Shown: piece by piece, positions 1 through 8,936 of the stretch | Numbering within the stretch: the first letter of the stretch is position 1 | Layout of the letters: each line of letters opens with the position of its first letter | From: Silvibacterium bohemicum | GTDB lineage: Bacteria; Acidobacteriota; Terriglobia; Terriglobales; Acidobacteriaceae | Assembly: GCF_001006305.1 (NCBI RefSeq) | Contig: NZ_LBHJ01000002.1 | Coordinates: 62,001-126,000, forward strand | Length of the DNA stretch: 64,000 nt | Direction of reading: 5' to 3' | Notes under the pieces: model-generated | The model's database searches: none | What the model was told of the DNA's origin: nothing | The model's input: only the letters and a program-made list of their open reading frames with translations | Program-made: the position numbers and the translations under genes

Positions 1-746
1 GGTATGGGGCTTCCTACGTGGCCGGCTTCCTTATTGCGGCATGGATGTTTTCCCGCTGGGCGAGGCGAGGCCGATTGCCTCTATCTGCCGATCAAGTTCC
101 AACACTCATGCTCTACCTTTCGGCTGGAGTCATCGTGGGAGGCAGAGTGGGTTACTGCATCTTCTACGACCTTCACGATGTGATGCACGATCCACTCGAG
201 GTCTTCGCTGTCTGGCATGGGGGAATGGCGAGCCATGGCGGCATCCTTGGCCTGGTGCTTGCGCTTTGGCTCTTCGCGACCCGTTTTCGAATCGATCCCC
301 TGCGGCTTCTTGACGCTGCTGCTGCTGTGGGACCGCTCGGAATCGCTCTCGGGCGCATCGCCAACTTCATCAACGGGGAGCTATGGGGACGCCCAACGAC
401 GGTTGTCTGGGCGGTGATCTTTCCTGAGGCGCCGCTTATCGGCGGCGTGAATGTTCCCCGTCATCCAAGCCAGATCTACGCCGCTCTTATCGAAGGGCTG
501 ATGGTCTTCTTTATCGCCCAGTGGACCTATGCCAAAACTAAGCGGCCTGGACTGACGACTGCTGCTGTATGCGTTGCTTACGGGGTGGGCCGATTCATTG
601 ATGAGTTCTGGCGAGAACCGGATCTAGGGCAGCCGGTGTATTGGGGATGGATGAGCAAGGGGCAGCTGCTGACGATTCCCATGATCGCTTTCGGGATCAT
701 CCTTTTCATTCGACAATTCAAACACGGCGCGGTACCCAAGGGGTAA
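1..746 (+). CDS. lgt: Prolipoprotein diacylglyceryl transferase, 5' end cut by window
   Basis: Integral inner-membrane enzyme that moves diacylglycerol from phosphatidylglycerol to the lipobox cysteine of prolipoproteins, the first step of lipoprotein maturation. The frame is already open at base 3 (tat ggg gct), so the GTG at 18 is probably internal and the real start lies outside the window. Family motifs are clear: HGGMASHGG, the Lgt signature GRIANFINGELWG, RHPSQIY, and GRFIDEFWRE near the end. There are about six hydrophobic segments. The stop codon at 744-746 falls inside a tRNA-like sequence (726-800). Identification is very secure; only the N-terminus is missing. Confidence 0.95.
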   Translation, partial: YGASYVAGFLIAAWMFSRWARRGRLPLSADQVPTLMLYLSAGVIVGGRVGYCIFYDLHDVMHDPLEVFAVWHGGMASHGGILGLVLALWLFATRFRIDPLRLLDAAAAVGPLGIALGRIANFINGELWGRPTTVVWAVIFPEAPLIGGVNVPRHPSQIYAALIEGLMVFFIAQWTYAKTKRPGLTTAAVCVAYGVGRFIDEFWREPDLGQPVYWGWMSKGQLLTIPMIAFGIILFIRQFKHGAVPKG

Positions 747-800
747 GGGATGGGCTTACTCGGCCTTGATGCGCCGGTTCGAGTCCGGTCCGCGCCGCCA
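726..800 (+). tRNA. tRNA-like sequence with irregular anticodon arm
   Basis: A 75-nt cloverleaf can be drawn. The acceptor stem is a perfect 7 bp (GGCGCGG 726-732 with CCGCGCC 790-796), followed by G797 and an encoded CCA (798-800). The D arm resembles tRNA-Gln (TA CCC AAGGGGTAA GGG). The T arm is GCCGG TTCGAGT CCGGT (773-789). The anticodon arm is poor: TGGGC/GCCTT has a T-T mismatch and a G-T pair, and the loop TTACTCG would give anticodon ACT with a pyrimidine at position 37, which is very unusual. The first 21 nt overlap the lgt coding end. It may be a decayed tRNA-Gln-like gene, an atypical tRNA or a processing structure. Confidence 0.5.
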
Positions 801-878
801 ATCATCTTGGATCGGGCGGCCATAAAGTCGAGATTTTTGGCCGAAGCTGGTGCATTCCGTTGAATACTACGTTTAAGT

Positions 879-3800
879 ATGGGCGGAATCATCCAACTCG
901 GGCGGAAGGTCCGAGAGCGTTTTCGATGTAGAAGCTTTCTGCTGCTTTTTGTCCTCATCCTTATTTCGTTGGAAGCTCCTGCGCTTGCGGCTTCGAGTTT
1001 GCTGCGCGATCAAGTGCTCACGACGTGGACGACCGAGCAGGGGCTGCCGCAGAACTTCATCACGTCGCTCGCACAGACTTCCGATGGATTCCTCTGGGTT
1101 GGAACGATGAACGGTCTGGTGCGCTTTGATGGCCTTCACTTCCGCGGATTCAGCCAGGATGGTCCGCCTGAGCTGCAGGGCTTTATTGGCGGCCTGGTGA
1201 AGGATGGCGGCGACGGACTCTGGATCGTGACGTCTTCCAGCCTCTTTCACTACGAACATCATCGTTTCGAATCCATTCTCTTTGACGGGCGCGCACATTA
1301 CCGGGTGGAGACAGTTGCGCGTTCGAACAGCGGCGAGGTGTGGCTCTTCTTCGAAGGCAAGCTGATGCGCACGGATCGAGACAAGCTCGTTCCGGGGCGG
1401 CTACCCGATGGCGTTGGACGAGTGAGCGACATGGCGGAGAGCCGCGATGGGTCGCTTTGGATTGCCAACCACCAAACTATCTTCCGGATGAACCACGGAG
1501 CGCTGGCCGGAAAGTATGAGCTTCCCGATTGCCACTTTGTATATGCCGACCGCTTCGGCGAGGTATGGGCGGGAGACGGGCATGGTTTATTTCATTTCGC
1601 AGGGAACGGGTTCGTGCCGGTTTCGAATCCCGGATTGGATAACTTCGTCAGCATTACGGTCGATAGCCAGCACCGGCTTTGGATGGCGAGCGGCGGACTG
1701 CATGGCGTTACTCGCAAAACGGGCACCGAGATCGAGAGGCTTACCGAAGCGGATGGCATGGCCAGCAACGATGTTCGCATGGTTCTCGAAGATCGCAATG
1801 GAGACTTCTGGCTGGGAACCATCGCGGGCCTGCAGCGCCTTCACCAGGGAATTTTCACGAGCTACACGGTCGCCAACAGGCCGGGAGGACAACTTAGCCA
1901 GACGGTTTCCATCTTCGAGCAGAAGGACGGCTCGATCTGGACGGGAACTTTGGAAGGCGGCGTCGTCCGATGGCGCGACGGCCGCCAGGAGCGATTCGAT
2001 AAAGTTCAAGGGCTGCCTCCGGGACAGGTGCGAGGTTTTTTCGAGAGCGGATCTAAGCTGTCCGTTGCGATTGCAGATTATGGAATCTTTGAAAAGCGCG
2101 GAGACCGGTTTACGAAAATGCCGCGGATTCCTCATGGCTATGTGAGCATGCCGGTTGCAGCGGGCGACGGCAGCGTTTGGTTTTACGTGGGAAATCGCGG
2201 CGTTTATCGCCTTCGCGATGGAACGATCACAGAGTTCGGAGCGAAAGATGGTTTGAGTGAAAGACAGATATCGTCTCTCGCCATAGATGGCCACGGCCAA
2301 TTGTGGATTGGCGGCGCGGAAGGCCTGGAGCGTTGGAATGGCAGCCGCTTTGAACGGGATTTCCATGTTGGTGCTCCGGTTCTCTGCATGGCATGGCCGA
2401 GGGATGGGCTCGCAGTCGGTACCTTCAACGGCTTATTGCTGCGGAGCGGAGCGAGCGTGGTGGGACGGCTGCTGACGCAGAAGGAAGGATTGCCCGGCAA
2501 CATGGTGCTGGATCTGCTGAGCGACGACGCGGATAACTTGTGGGTTGCGACAGCGAGCGCCATCGCGCGCATCGATCGCGAACAATGGAAAGCATATGCG
2601 GATGGCAAAGTCGCGCGCATCGATGCGACGCTGTTCACCGAGGCCGATGGTCTGAAGAGCCGGTATGTGCTGCCGCTGAACGGCGTCTCCGCAATACGCG
2701 CGCGCGACGGGCGGCTGTGGTTCGCGACCATCAAAGGGCCGGCGGTCGTCGATCCGCATCTGGAGAGGGAGCGGCCGGCGCAAGCGGTTCTGGATGGCAT
2801 TGCCGTGGACGATCAGCATCACCTGCCTAGCGATCTGGCAGTGAGTCCGGGGCAGCATCGAATTACTTTCACTTACACTTCTCCCGCGACTCTGGCTCCG
2901 GAGCAAACGCGCTTTCGCTATCGCCTGATCGGGTGGGATCGCGATTGGGTCGATGCAGGCACGGCGCTCGAAGTCTCTTATACTGGCCTCCGTCCGGGAA
3001 GATATAAGTTCCAGGTAATGGCAACAAACCGTGAAGGTGGATCGAGTCCATCTCCGGCGCAGGTGGAAATCGAGTTGCGACCTTTCTTCTGGCAGACTAA
3101 GTGGTTTCTAGTTGCAGCTATATTTGTTACGGTTGGAGTTATTGTCGAAGTTACACGGCGATTCACCGGGCGAAGAGCGGAACGGCTGAGCATGCGCTTC
3201 CAGGAGCGCGTTGCGGAGCGGGAGCGGATTGCACACCAGATTCACGACACGGTGATTCAGGATCTGATCGGAGCGACGTTGCAGCTGGAGATACTCGGAT
3301 TCGAGATCGCCGATCAGCCGGAGAAATCGAAGACATCGCTGACTAAACTTACCGAGCGCATGCGCGAGACGATTGCCCGCAGCCGCAACATGGTTTCGAA
3401 TCTTCATTCGACAGCCGTTTCGCAATACAGCCTGGTGGATGTATTGCGGCACTCGGAGGCGGAGTTCCGGTCCGGCCCGCTGCCGGTGTTCGATCTGACG
3501 TCGACGGGAGAGTCGCGCGAGGTGCATCCCCTGGTTCGCGACGAGGTCTACCGCATCTGCAGGGAGGCATTGGCAAATGCTTTCCGGCATGCCAACGCTG
3601 AATACGTAACCGTGGAAGTACGCTTTTTGCCGCAGATCCTCGAGGTTGAAATCGCCGATGACGGGCAGGGGATGTCGAACGAAGTATTGACGCGGGGCCG
3701 CGCCGGCCACTTTGGATTACGCGGAATGCAGGCGCACGCGCAGCGCATCGGCGCCTCACTTACAATCGAGAGCGCGGTTGGAGAAGGCACTAACGTTATA

Positions 3801-3884
3801 CTGCGCGTGAAGACACACAAGTCCCTCTGGCGGAAAAATGGTTTACGAAGATTCAGGGCTGGCAGCAACGAAGGAAGCGACTGA
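879..3884 (+). CDS. Two-component propeller sensor histidine kinase (NarX/HisKA_3 type)
   Basis: Membrane-bound sensor with a large periplasmic input part. A signal-like hydrophobic stretch (about residues 20-38) is followed by repeated propeller blades of the WTTEQGLPQN / DGFLWVGT / GLVRFDG type to about residue 650, a Y_Y_Y-type beta domain (RFRYRLIGWDRDW), one membrane helix (about 740-760), and a HisKA_3 dimerisation region with phospho-acceptor His789 in HQIHDTVIQD. The HATPase domain has REALANAFRHA (N box), DDGQGM (G1) and HFGLRGM (G2). Such sensors are known from Bacteroidetes and Acidobacteria, often for polymer-derived ligands; the ligand here is unknown. The ATG at 879 has no clear ribosome site. 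The 3' end overlaps the response regulator by 47 nt, so the two are surely a pair. Confidence 0.93.
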   Translation: MGGIIQLGRKVRERFRCRSFLLLFVLILISLEAPALAASSLLRDQVLTTWTTEQGLPQNFITSLAQTSDGFLWVGTMNGLVRFDGLHFRGFSQDGPPELQGFIGGLVKDGGDGLWIVTSSSLFHYEHHRFESILFDGRAHYRVETVARSNSGEVWLFFEGKLMRTDRDKLVPGRLPDGVGRVSDMAESRDGSLWIANHQTIFRMNHGALAGKYELPDCHFVYADRFGEVWAGDGHGLFHFAGNGFVPVSNPGLDNFVSITVDSQHRLWMASGGLHGVTRKTGTEIERLTEADGMASNDVRMVLEDRNGDFWLGTIAGLQRLHQGIFTSYTVANRPGGQLSQTVSIFEQKDGSIWTGTLEGGVVRWRDGRQERFDKVQGLPPGQVRGFFESGSKLSVAIADYGIFEKRGDRFTKMPRIPHGYVSMPVAAGDGSVWFYVGNRGVYRLRDGTITEFGAKDGLSERQISSLAIDGHGQLWIGGAEGLERWNGSRFERDFHVGAPVLCMAWPRDGLAVGTFNGLLLRSGASVVGRLLTQKEGLPGNMVLDLLSDDADNLWVATASAIARIDREQWKAYADGKVARIDATLFTEADGLKSRYVLPLNGVSAIRARDGRLWFATIKGPAVVDPHLERERPAQAVLDGIAVDDQHHLPSDLAVSPGQHRITFTYTSPATLAPEQTRFRYRLIGWDRDWVDAGTALEVSYTGLRPGRYKFQVMATNREGGSSPSPAQVEIELRPFFWQTKWFLVAAIFVTVGVIVEVTRRFTGRRAERLSMRFQERVAERERIAHQIHDTVIQDLIGATLQLEILGFEIADQPEKSKTSLTKLTERMRETIARSRNMVSNLHSTAVSQYSLVDVLRHSEAEFRSGPLPVFDLTSTGESREVHPLVRDEVYRICREALANAFRHANAEYVTVEVRFLPQILEVEIADDGQGMSNEVLTRGRAGHFGLRGMQAHAQRIGASLTIESAVGEGTNVILRVKTHKSLWRKNGLRRFRAGSNEGSD

Positions 3885-4503
3885 GATAGCTCCTATCGAA
3901 GTAGTGATCGTCGACGATCATCCGATGGTGCGCGAGGGATTGGCCGGCATTCTGGAGCGGCACAACATCAAAGTCGTAGCTCTGGCTACGAATGGAAGAG
4001 AAGCGATCGAGATGTATGCGATCCATCGCCCGGATGTGATGCTGCTGGATCTGCGCCTGCCTGACCAGAGCGGATTCGACGTAGTTCGCAGCATTCTGGC
4101 TACAGATCCGCAGGCTCGTATTATCATCCTGAGCTCGGCGCAGGGCGACGCATCCATCTACAACGCGATCAGCCTTGGCGTGCGAGGTTATCTTCTCAAG
4201 GGCATCGATGGCGTTACGCTCGCGAACCAGATACGGCATGTCCGGGCAGGCGGCAGCTGCCTCTCTCCGGAGACAGCGGAGAAGTTGACCCAATATATCT
4301 CATCTCAGAAGCTCAGCGACCGGGAGATTGAAGTTCTGGGGCTGATCTCCAAGGGTAAAAGTAATAAAGAAATCGCCGATCTTATCTTCGTGACCGAGAA
4401 CACGGTGAAGATGCACGTCAAGAAGATTCTGGTAAAGCTTCAGGCCAATGACCGCACCCAGGCAGTAGTCATCGCCATCCAGCGCGGCCTTCTCGACGCG
4501 TAG
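3838..4503 (+). CDS. NarL/FixJ-family response regulator
   Basis: DNA-binding response regulator, the partner of the kinase at 879-3884. The receiver domain (about residues 20-135) has the acidic pair D26-D27, phospho-acceptor Asp71 (VMLLDLRLPD), the conserved Ser/Thr in IIILSSA and the Lys in GYLLKG. A short linker leads to a LuxR-type helix-turn-helix (about 155-215) with LSDREIEVLGLISKGKSNKEIA and TVKMHVKKI. The ATG at 3838 lies inside the kinase gene, which implies translational coupling; about 17 residues precede the receiver domain, so a slightly later start is possible. The next gene is a secreted protease preceded by a long inverted repeat, an obvious candidate target. Confidence 0.95.
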   Translation: MVYEDSGLAATKEATEIAPIEVVIVDDHPMVREGLAGILERHNIKVVALATNGREAIEMYAIHRPDVMLLDLRLPDQSGFDVVRSILATDPQARIIILSSAQGDASIYNAISLGVRGYLLKGIDGVTLANQIRHVRAGGSCLSPETAEKLTQYISSQKLSDREIEVLGLISKGKSNKEIADLIFVTENTVKMHVKKILVKLQANDRTQAVVIAIQRGLLDA

Positions 4504-4601
4504 AAGTTATCTCGTAAATTACTTCTGTTTATAGGGCCTGTTGTTGAAGTGCGTTTTGTACATTCCGCAGAAGCGGAAGTGCGTCTATGGGTAGTTTCCG
4601 A

Positions 4602-4641
4602 ATAGTTTTCGAGCTACCCTTTCGGGTAGTTTGAAAACTAT
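4602..4641. promoter_or_regulatory. Long inverted repeat upstream of the sedolisin gene
   Basis: The intergenic region 4504-4794 has two 18-nt arms (4602-4619 and 4624-4641) that are inverted copies with two mismatches, separated by TTTC; the core is CTACCC...GGGTAG. Another GGGTAG lies at 4589. Upstream are two direct copies of GAAGTGCGT exactly 30 bp apart (4546 and 4576), with a TTCCGC/GCGGAA hairpin between them (4563-4578). A weak AGAAGT/ACTTCT hairpin right at the regulator's stop (4502-4526) may end the kinase-regulator mRNA. The long repeat has no T-run, so it looks more like a binding site or leader structure than a terminator. That it binds the NarL-type regulator is inference. Confidence 0.5.
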
Positions 4642-4794
4642 CCCTCAGTTCTTTTCGTTCTCCTTCCCCGAGGGTGTTAAGCTTTCGAAAATTTTCCGAG
4701 TTGTGTACTCCGCACCGTCTACCCAGCTACAGGTCGCGCAGCAGAGCATGGGATTCGTGCCATCCACCCCACGTTTCATTTCGGAGGTCCGCCT

Positions 4795-7700
4795 ATGAAA
4801 TTTCCCCGCCTTTGTGCTTTGCAGCTCGCCACATCCGTGACTGGCGCGCTGCTCATGCTTGCTCCTCTCTCTCACGCGCAGGTCGTACCGAAGATCAATC
4901 AGGCCGTCGATCCCAGCCAGCGAGCGGTGCTGGGAGGTACGGTGCATCCATTGACCAAAACGGCGAGCGATCTTGGCCGGGCTGATTCCGGGCTGGCGAT
5001 GAAGGACATGCTGCTGACGCTGCGTCCCTCGGTTACTCAGCAGGCAGCGTTGAAAAAATACGTGGAAGACCTTCACAATCCCAACTCGGCGAGCTTTCAC
5101 AAGTGGCTGAGCCCGGCGCAATACGCGACGCAATTCGGAGCCAGCGATCAGGATCTTCAAGCGATTAGCAACTGGCTTTCGACGAACGGCCTCAGTGTCG
5201 AAGAGGTTTCTCAGGGCAAGAGCTGGATCCGTTTCAGCGGGAATGCGGGTCAGGTAGAAAGCACATTTCAGACGGCGATCCATGAATACTCCCTGAATGG
5301 CGCGAAGAAATACGCTAACGCCACGAGCCTTTCGATTCCCGCGGCGCTGGCTCCCGCGGTTACCGGCGTAGTGAGCATGAACAACTTTCTTTCGAGCCCC
5401 CAGCACACGGTCCCGGCGAAGGTTGCGCGTAATACGAGCGGAAGGCTGGCGCGGGTTGCCGGCAGCGTTGGAACTCCAACATCGCCTGCGCTCACTTCGG
5501 CGGGAACCCAGATCGAGACGTATCTTATGCCGGGCGATTTCGCCAATATCTATGACACGCAAAGCGTGGTCAGCAGCGGCATCGACGGCTCAGGAGTTTC
5601 GATTGCGGTGGTGGGTCGCTCTGACATCAGCATGTCGGACGTGGAGGGGTTTCGCACCATTGCGGGACTGCCGTTTAACGATCCGAATGTTATCTATGCA
5701 ACCACCGATCCCGGAGTGATCGACGGTGACAGCCTGGAGGCTTCGCTCGATATTGAATGGTCCGGCGCGGTGGCTCCGAAAGCGAAGATCGATTATGTGA
5801 TCGGCGCCAGCACCTCCACGACTGACGGTGTGGATCTGGCTTCTACCTACATCGTCGACAGAGCACTCGCTCCGATCATGACGGTAAGCTTCGGGCTTTG
5901 CGAGGCGGACATGTCGGATTCGCAGATCTCGTTCTACCACCTGCTGTGGCAACAGGCGGCTGCCGAAGGCATCACCGTACTGGTCTCTTCGGGAGATGCG
6001 GGCGCGAGTGGCTGCAACACTCCCAGCAACGAATCGACGACGTATGGTTTCGGCGTCAACGGCCTGGCCTCGACTGCTTACAACGTAGCCGTGGGCGGGA
6101 CCGAATTCAACGACGCGAACGTGAACAGCTATTGGAACCTGAACAACAGCAAGAATCTTGCTTCGGCCATCGGCTATATTCCCGAGGCGGTATGGAATGA
6201 GTCGTGCGCCGAGAATGTTGCGCCCAGCTTCACCAACTGCTACTTCCCTCCTTACTATCTCTACTCATATGCAGGCGGCGGGGGGGCCAGCTCCTGCGCG
6301 AGCCGCACGACGGACGATTCCGGAAACGAATATTGTTCGACGGGATATGCGAAGCCCTCGTGGCAGACGGGTACCGGCGTTCCGCACGACGGTGTGCGCG
6401 ATCTGCCGGACGTGGCGCTGGCCGCAGCCTCCGAGCATGACGGATACATCCTTTGCTACGAAGGAAGCTGCCAGTGGACGACAAACCCAGATGGCTCGAT
6501 CACATTGGATCAGGCCACAATTGTGGGCGGCACTTCGGCGGCCTCTCCCTCGATGGCCGGAATCATGGCGCTGGTCGAGCAGAAGCATGGCCAGTTCCAG
6601 GGCGTGGTGAACTACCAGCTCTACCAGCTCGCGAGCGCGCAGCAGACCAGCAGCTGCAACTCGAGCGCACTCACCAATCCAACGCAGAAGAACGCGTGCG
6701 TCTTCCATGACGTGACACTCGGATCGAACGCTGTTCCCTGCTTTCAGGGCAACCAGGATTGCCAGGGCACGGATTCGCCGGTGCTGGTGGGAGAGAGCCT
6801 TCCGCCGGCAATCTTTCCGCCCAGCAGCTTTACCGACGGCCATTCCGCGACGGTTGGCTACGACCTCGGCTCCGGTCTGGGCTCGGTCGACGCAGCCAAT
6901 CTCATCAACTCGTGGAATGTACGAAAGACATCGCCTTCGACAACCACTCTGAACCTTTCACAAACGGTCTTCCAGCATGGCGCTCCGATCACGTTGAGCG
7001 GTAAGGTCAGCGCCGCATCCGGCCACGGCACTCCTTCGGGAGAGGTCCTGATCTCTGCCACCTCGGCAAACGCGGTCGCGACGGCTCCATTGAGCGCCGG
7101 CGCCTACAGCACTTCGAGCATCAACCTGCCTGGCGGTCACTACACTGTGACTGCGAACTACTCCGGCGATACCACGTATGGCAGCAGCACTTCCACGCCA
7201 GTCTCGGTTACTGTCGCACCGGAAAACAGCACGGTCACCGGCACCAGCTTCGCGTATAGCCGCTTCTATATCCTCGGCAGGCGGCCGGTCGTGCAGCTCA
7301 ACAACACGGCTCTGGGGAATTCGTTCTGGCTGCAATTCCAGGTGGCCGGCGTATCCGGATCGACCCAGGCAACCGGCTCGATCACCTTGTCGACGGGTGG
7401 AAAGACGATCGGCACGTATCCGTTATCGAATACGGGGCTGATCTATGTGCAGTGCGGACCGCAGACGCCCTGCGATTACGCGCCCGGCACCTACACCTTC
7501 ACCGCGGCGTACTCGGGAGATGACAGCTTCCACGCCAGCACCACGACCCTGCCCTTCACCATCACCAAGGGCACTACGTACTGGTCAACATCAGCCAGCA
7601 ACACCACGCCAATTGCGGGGACTCTCATCACCGGATACGTCTCCTTCGAAGCCGACCCAGCTGTTCCTCCCACCGGTTCCGTGACGCTTAGCCGCTCCGA

Positions 7701-8511
7701 TACGGGTGCCGCTCTGGGAACGGGCACGATCGGCAAAAACGCAACTGTAGCCATTCCATTCAACGCACCTGCGGGCGCTTATAACCTGATCGTGAGTTAT
7801 GCCGGCGATGCCAACTACACCAATGGAGGCTGGCAAGAGGAGCAGGAAGTCATTACGGAAAGCGCGGCTGGGCGTAAGGCTGTGGACATCGGCCTTCACC
7901 TGGGAACGAAGTACTTCACGCTCGGGCAGCAGTCGGAGTTTACGATCACGGTGAATGCTGCGGCCAAGAACAGCACCGCGATTCCGATCGGGTATGTACA
8001 GCTGTACTCGAACAACGGTCCTATCAGCGGCCAGCTGCTGCTCTCCGGCGGAGTTGCCAGCGGCGTCGTCGAGTGGGATACGGTTGGAGCGCAGAACGTG
8101 TATGCGGTGTACGACGGAGATGCCAACTACATCGGCGTCAACTGCGTGCCGGTGCCGGTCACGGTGTATCAGGCCACACCTCAACTCGCATTGCAGGCTG
8201 GAGCACAAAGCCTTACCGTTGGTTCCGAAACCAGCGTGACAGCTTTCCTGCTCAGCCCGCTCTCGTCGACCACAGTACCGGCGCCGACCGGCAGCATTCA
8301 GTTTTATGACTCTCCAAATGGAGGCGCGGCACGGCCGGTGAGTGTTCCCCAGGTGGTGATCGGTGGGAACGGGGGATCTCTTATCTCCACTCTGGCGCTC
8401 ACCCTGCCGCAAGGAAACCATCTGATCACCGCGGTTTACTCCGGAGATGCCAACTGGAAGTCCGTTGCTTCGCGGCCGGTTTCTATTGTGGTCATGAAAG
8501 GCGGGAGCTAA
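4795..8511 (+). CDS. Secreted kumamolisin-like (S53 sedolisin) protease with Ig-like repeats
   Basis: Extracellular acid-type serine-carboxyl peptidase. Order: signal peptide (residues 1-29, ending LSHAQ), Pro-kumamolisin activation domain (about 45-200, with HKWLSPAQYATQFG), S53 catalytic domain (about 240-705), then about five Ig-like modules of the GTYTFTAAYSGDDS type up to residue 1238. Catalytic residues are visible: Glu315 and Asp319 in SLEASLDIEW, oxyanion Asp401 in SSGDAG, and Ser581 in GGTSAASPS. The calcium-site pattern DLGSGLGSVD ends the domain. The ATG at 4795 has a strong GGAGGT site 7 nt upstream. The Ig tail probably binds surfaces or polymer. The gene lies between two propeller kinases and ends in a strong terminator. 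Confidence 0.95.
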   Translation: MKFPRLCALQLATSVTGALLMLAPLSHAQVVPKINQAVDPSQRAVLGGTVHPLTKTASDLGRADSGLAMKDMLLTLRPSVTQQAALKKYVEDLHNPNSASFHKWLSPAQYATQFGASDQDLQAISNWLSTNGLSVEEVSQGKSWIRFSGNAGQVESTFQTAIHEYSLNGAKKYANATSLSIPAALAPAVTGVVSMNNFLSSPQHTVPAKVARNTSGRLARVAGSVGTPTSPALTSAGTQIETYLMPGDFANIYDTQSVVSSGIDGSGVSIAVVGRSDISMSDVEGFRTIAGLPFNDPNVIYATTDPGVIDGDSLEASLDIEWSGAVAPKAKIDYVIGASTSTTDGVDLASTYIVDRALAPIMTVSFGLCEADMSDSQISFYHLLWQQAAAEGITVLVSSGDAGASGCNTPSNESTTYGFGVNGLASTAYNVAVGGTEFNDANVNSYWNLNNSKNLASAIGYIPEAVWNESCAENVAPSFTNCYFPPYYLYSYAGGGGASSCASRTTDDSGNEYCSTGYAKPSWQTGTGVPHDGVRDLPDVALAAASEHDGYILCYEGSCQWTTNPDGSITLDQATIVGGTSAASPSMAGIMALVEQKHGQFQGVVNYQLYQLASAQQTSSCNSSALTNPTQKNACVFHDVTLGSNAVPCFQGNQDCQGTDSPVLVGESLPPAIFPPSSFTDGHSATVGYDLGSGLGSVDAANLINSWNVRKTSPSTTTLNLSQTVFQHGAPITLSGKVSAASGHGTPSGEVLISATSANAVATAPLSAGAYSTSSINLPGGHYTVTANYSGDTTYGSSTSTPVSVTVAPENSTVTGTSFAYSRFYILGRRPVVQLNNTALGNSFWLQFQVAGVSGSTQATGSITLSTGGKTIGTYPLSNTGLIYVQCGPQTPCDYAPGTYTFTAAYSGDDSFHASTTTLPFTITKGTTYWSTSASNTTPIAGTLITGYVSFEADPAVPPTGSVTLSRSDTGAALGTGTIGKNATVAIPFNAPAGAYNLIVSYAGDANYTNGGWQEEQEVITESAAGRKAVDIGLHLGTKYFTLGQQSEFTITVNAAAKNSTAIPIGYVQLYSNNGPISGQLLLSGGVASGVVEWDTVGAQNVYAVYDGDANYIGVNCVPVPVTVYQATPQLALQAGAQSLTVGSETSVTAFLLSPLSSTTVPAPTGSIQFYDSPNGGAARPVSVPQVVIGGNGGSLISTLALTLPQGNHLITAVYSGDANWKSVASRPVSIVVMKGGS

Positions 8512-8588
8512 GCATTCTGGCGATGAAGGCTGAGGTGATCGAGCCTTAGTCTTCGTCGCTTCCTCTTCAACGTCGCACTGGAAATTCG

Positions 8589-8639
8589 CCGGGTAGTTGC
8601 GCTTAGGAAACTCAAGCGCAATTACCCGGAATTTTTTTT
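8589..8639 (+). terminator. Rho-independent terminator of the sedolisin gene
   Basis: A 16-bp stem with one G-T pair (8589-8604 with 8614-8629), a 9-nt loop, then AA and eight T (8632-8639). It lies about 80 nt after the sedolisin stop codon and is in the right orientation. Confidence 0.85.
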
Positions 8640-8936
8640 GGAGCGAACTCAGAACGGATCGCGGCAGAACATCAACCTCAGACAGGAACTCCCGTGCATC
8701 CATTTCAGGGTTCTCAGGTTCGGGTTTCTCGTGTCGGATTTTCTCGTATTCAGATTTTCAGGGCCAATGGGTAGCTGCTATCATTTGGCCGCGTAAGCTG
8801 GCACTCTCCCGCCCCAGCGCCATCCCCAATGCAGGCTCTAGCGACGGCCGAAGATCCCAATGAGATAATGCACCGATACAAAAAAGCCCCCGCTTCGCGA
8901 GGGCAGCATTGAACTCTTTCTGGGAAAAAGGGAGCA
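8640..8936. other. Upstream region of the second propeller kinase
   Basis: Noncoding as far as I can see. A stretch at about 8705-8760 is a degenerate run of TTCTCAGG / TTTCTCG / ATTTTCTCG / ATTTTCAGG units. The last part holds a GC hairpin (8886-8904) described separately, then GGGAG just before the ATG at 8937. I see no convincing sigma-70 promoter. Confidence 0.5.
8880..8904 (-). terminator. Terminator-like hairpin read on the minus strand
   Basis: GCCCCCGC TTC GCGAGGGC (8886-8904, one mismatch) is preceded on the plus strand by six A, so the minus transcript would have a hairpin followed by six T. No minus-strand gene ends here. It lies in the leader of the plus-strand kinase at 8937 and may block antisense transcription or be a leftover. 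Confidence 0.45.
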
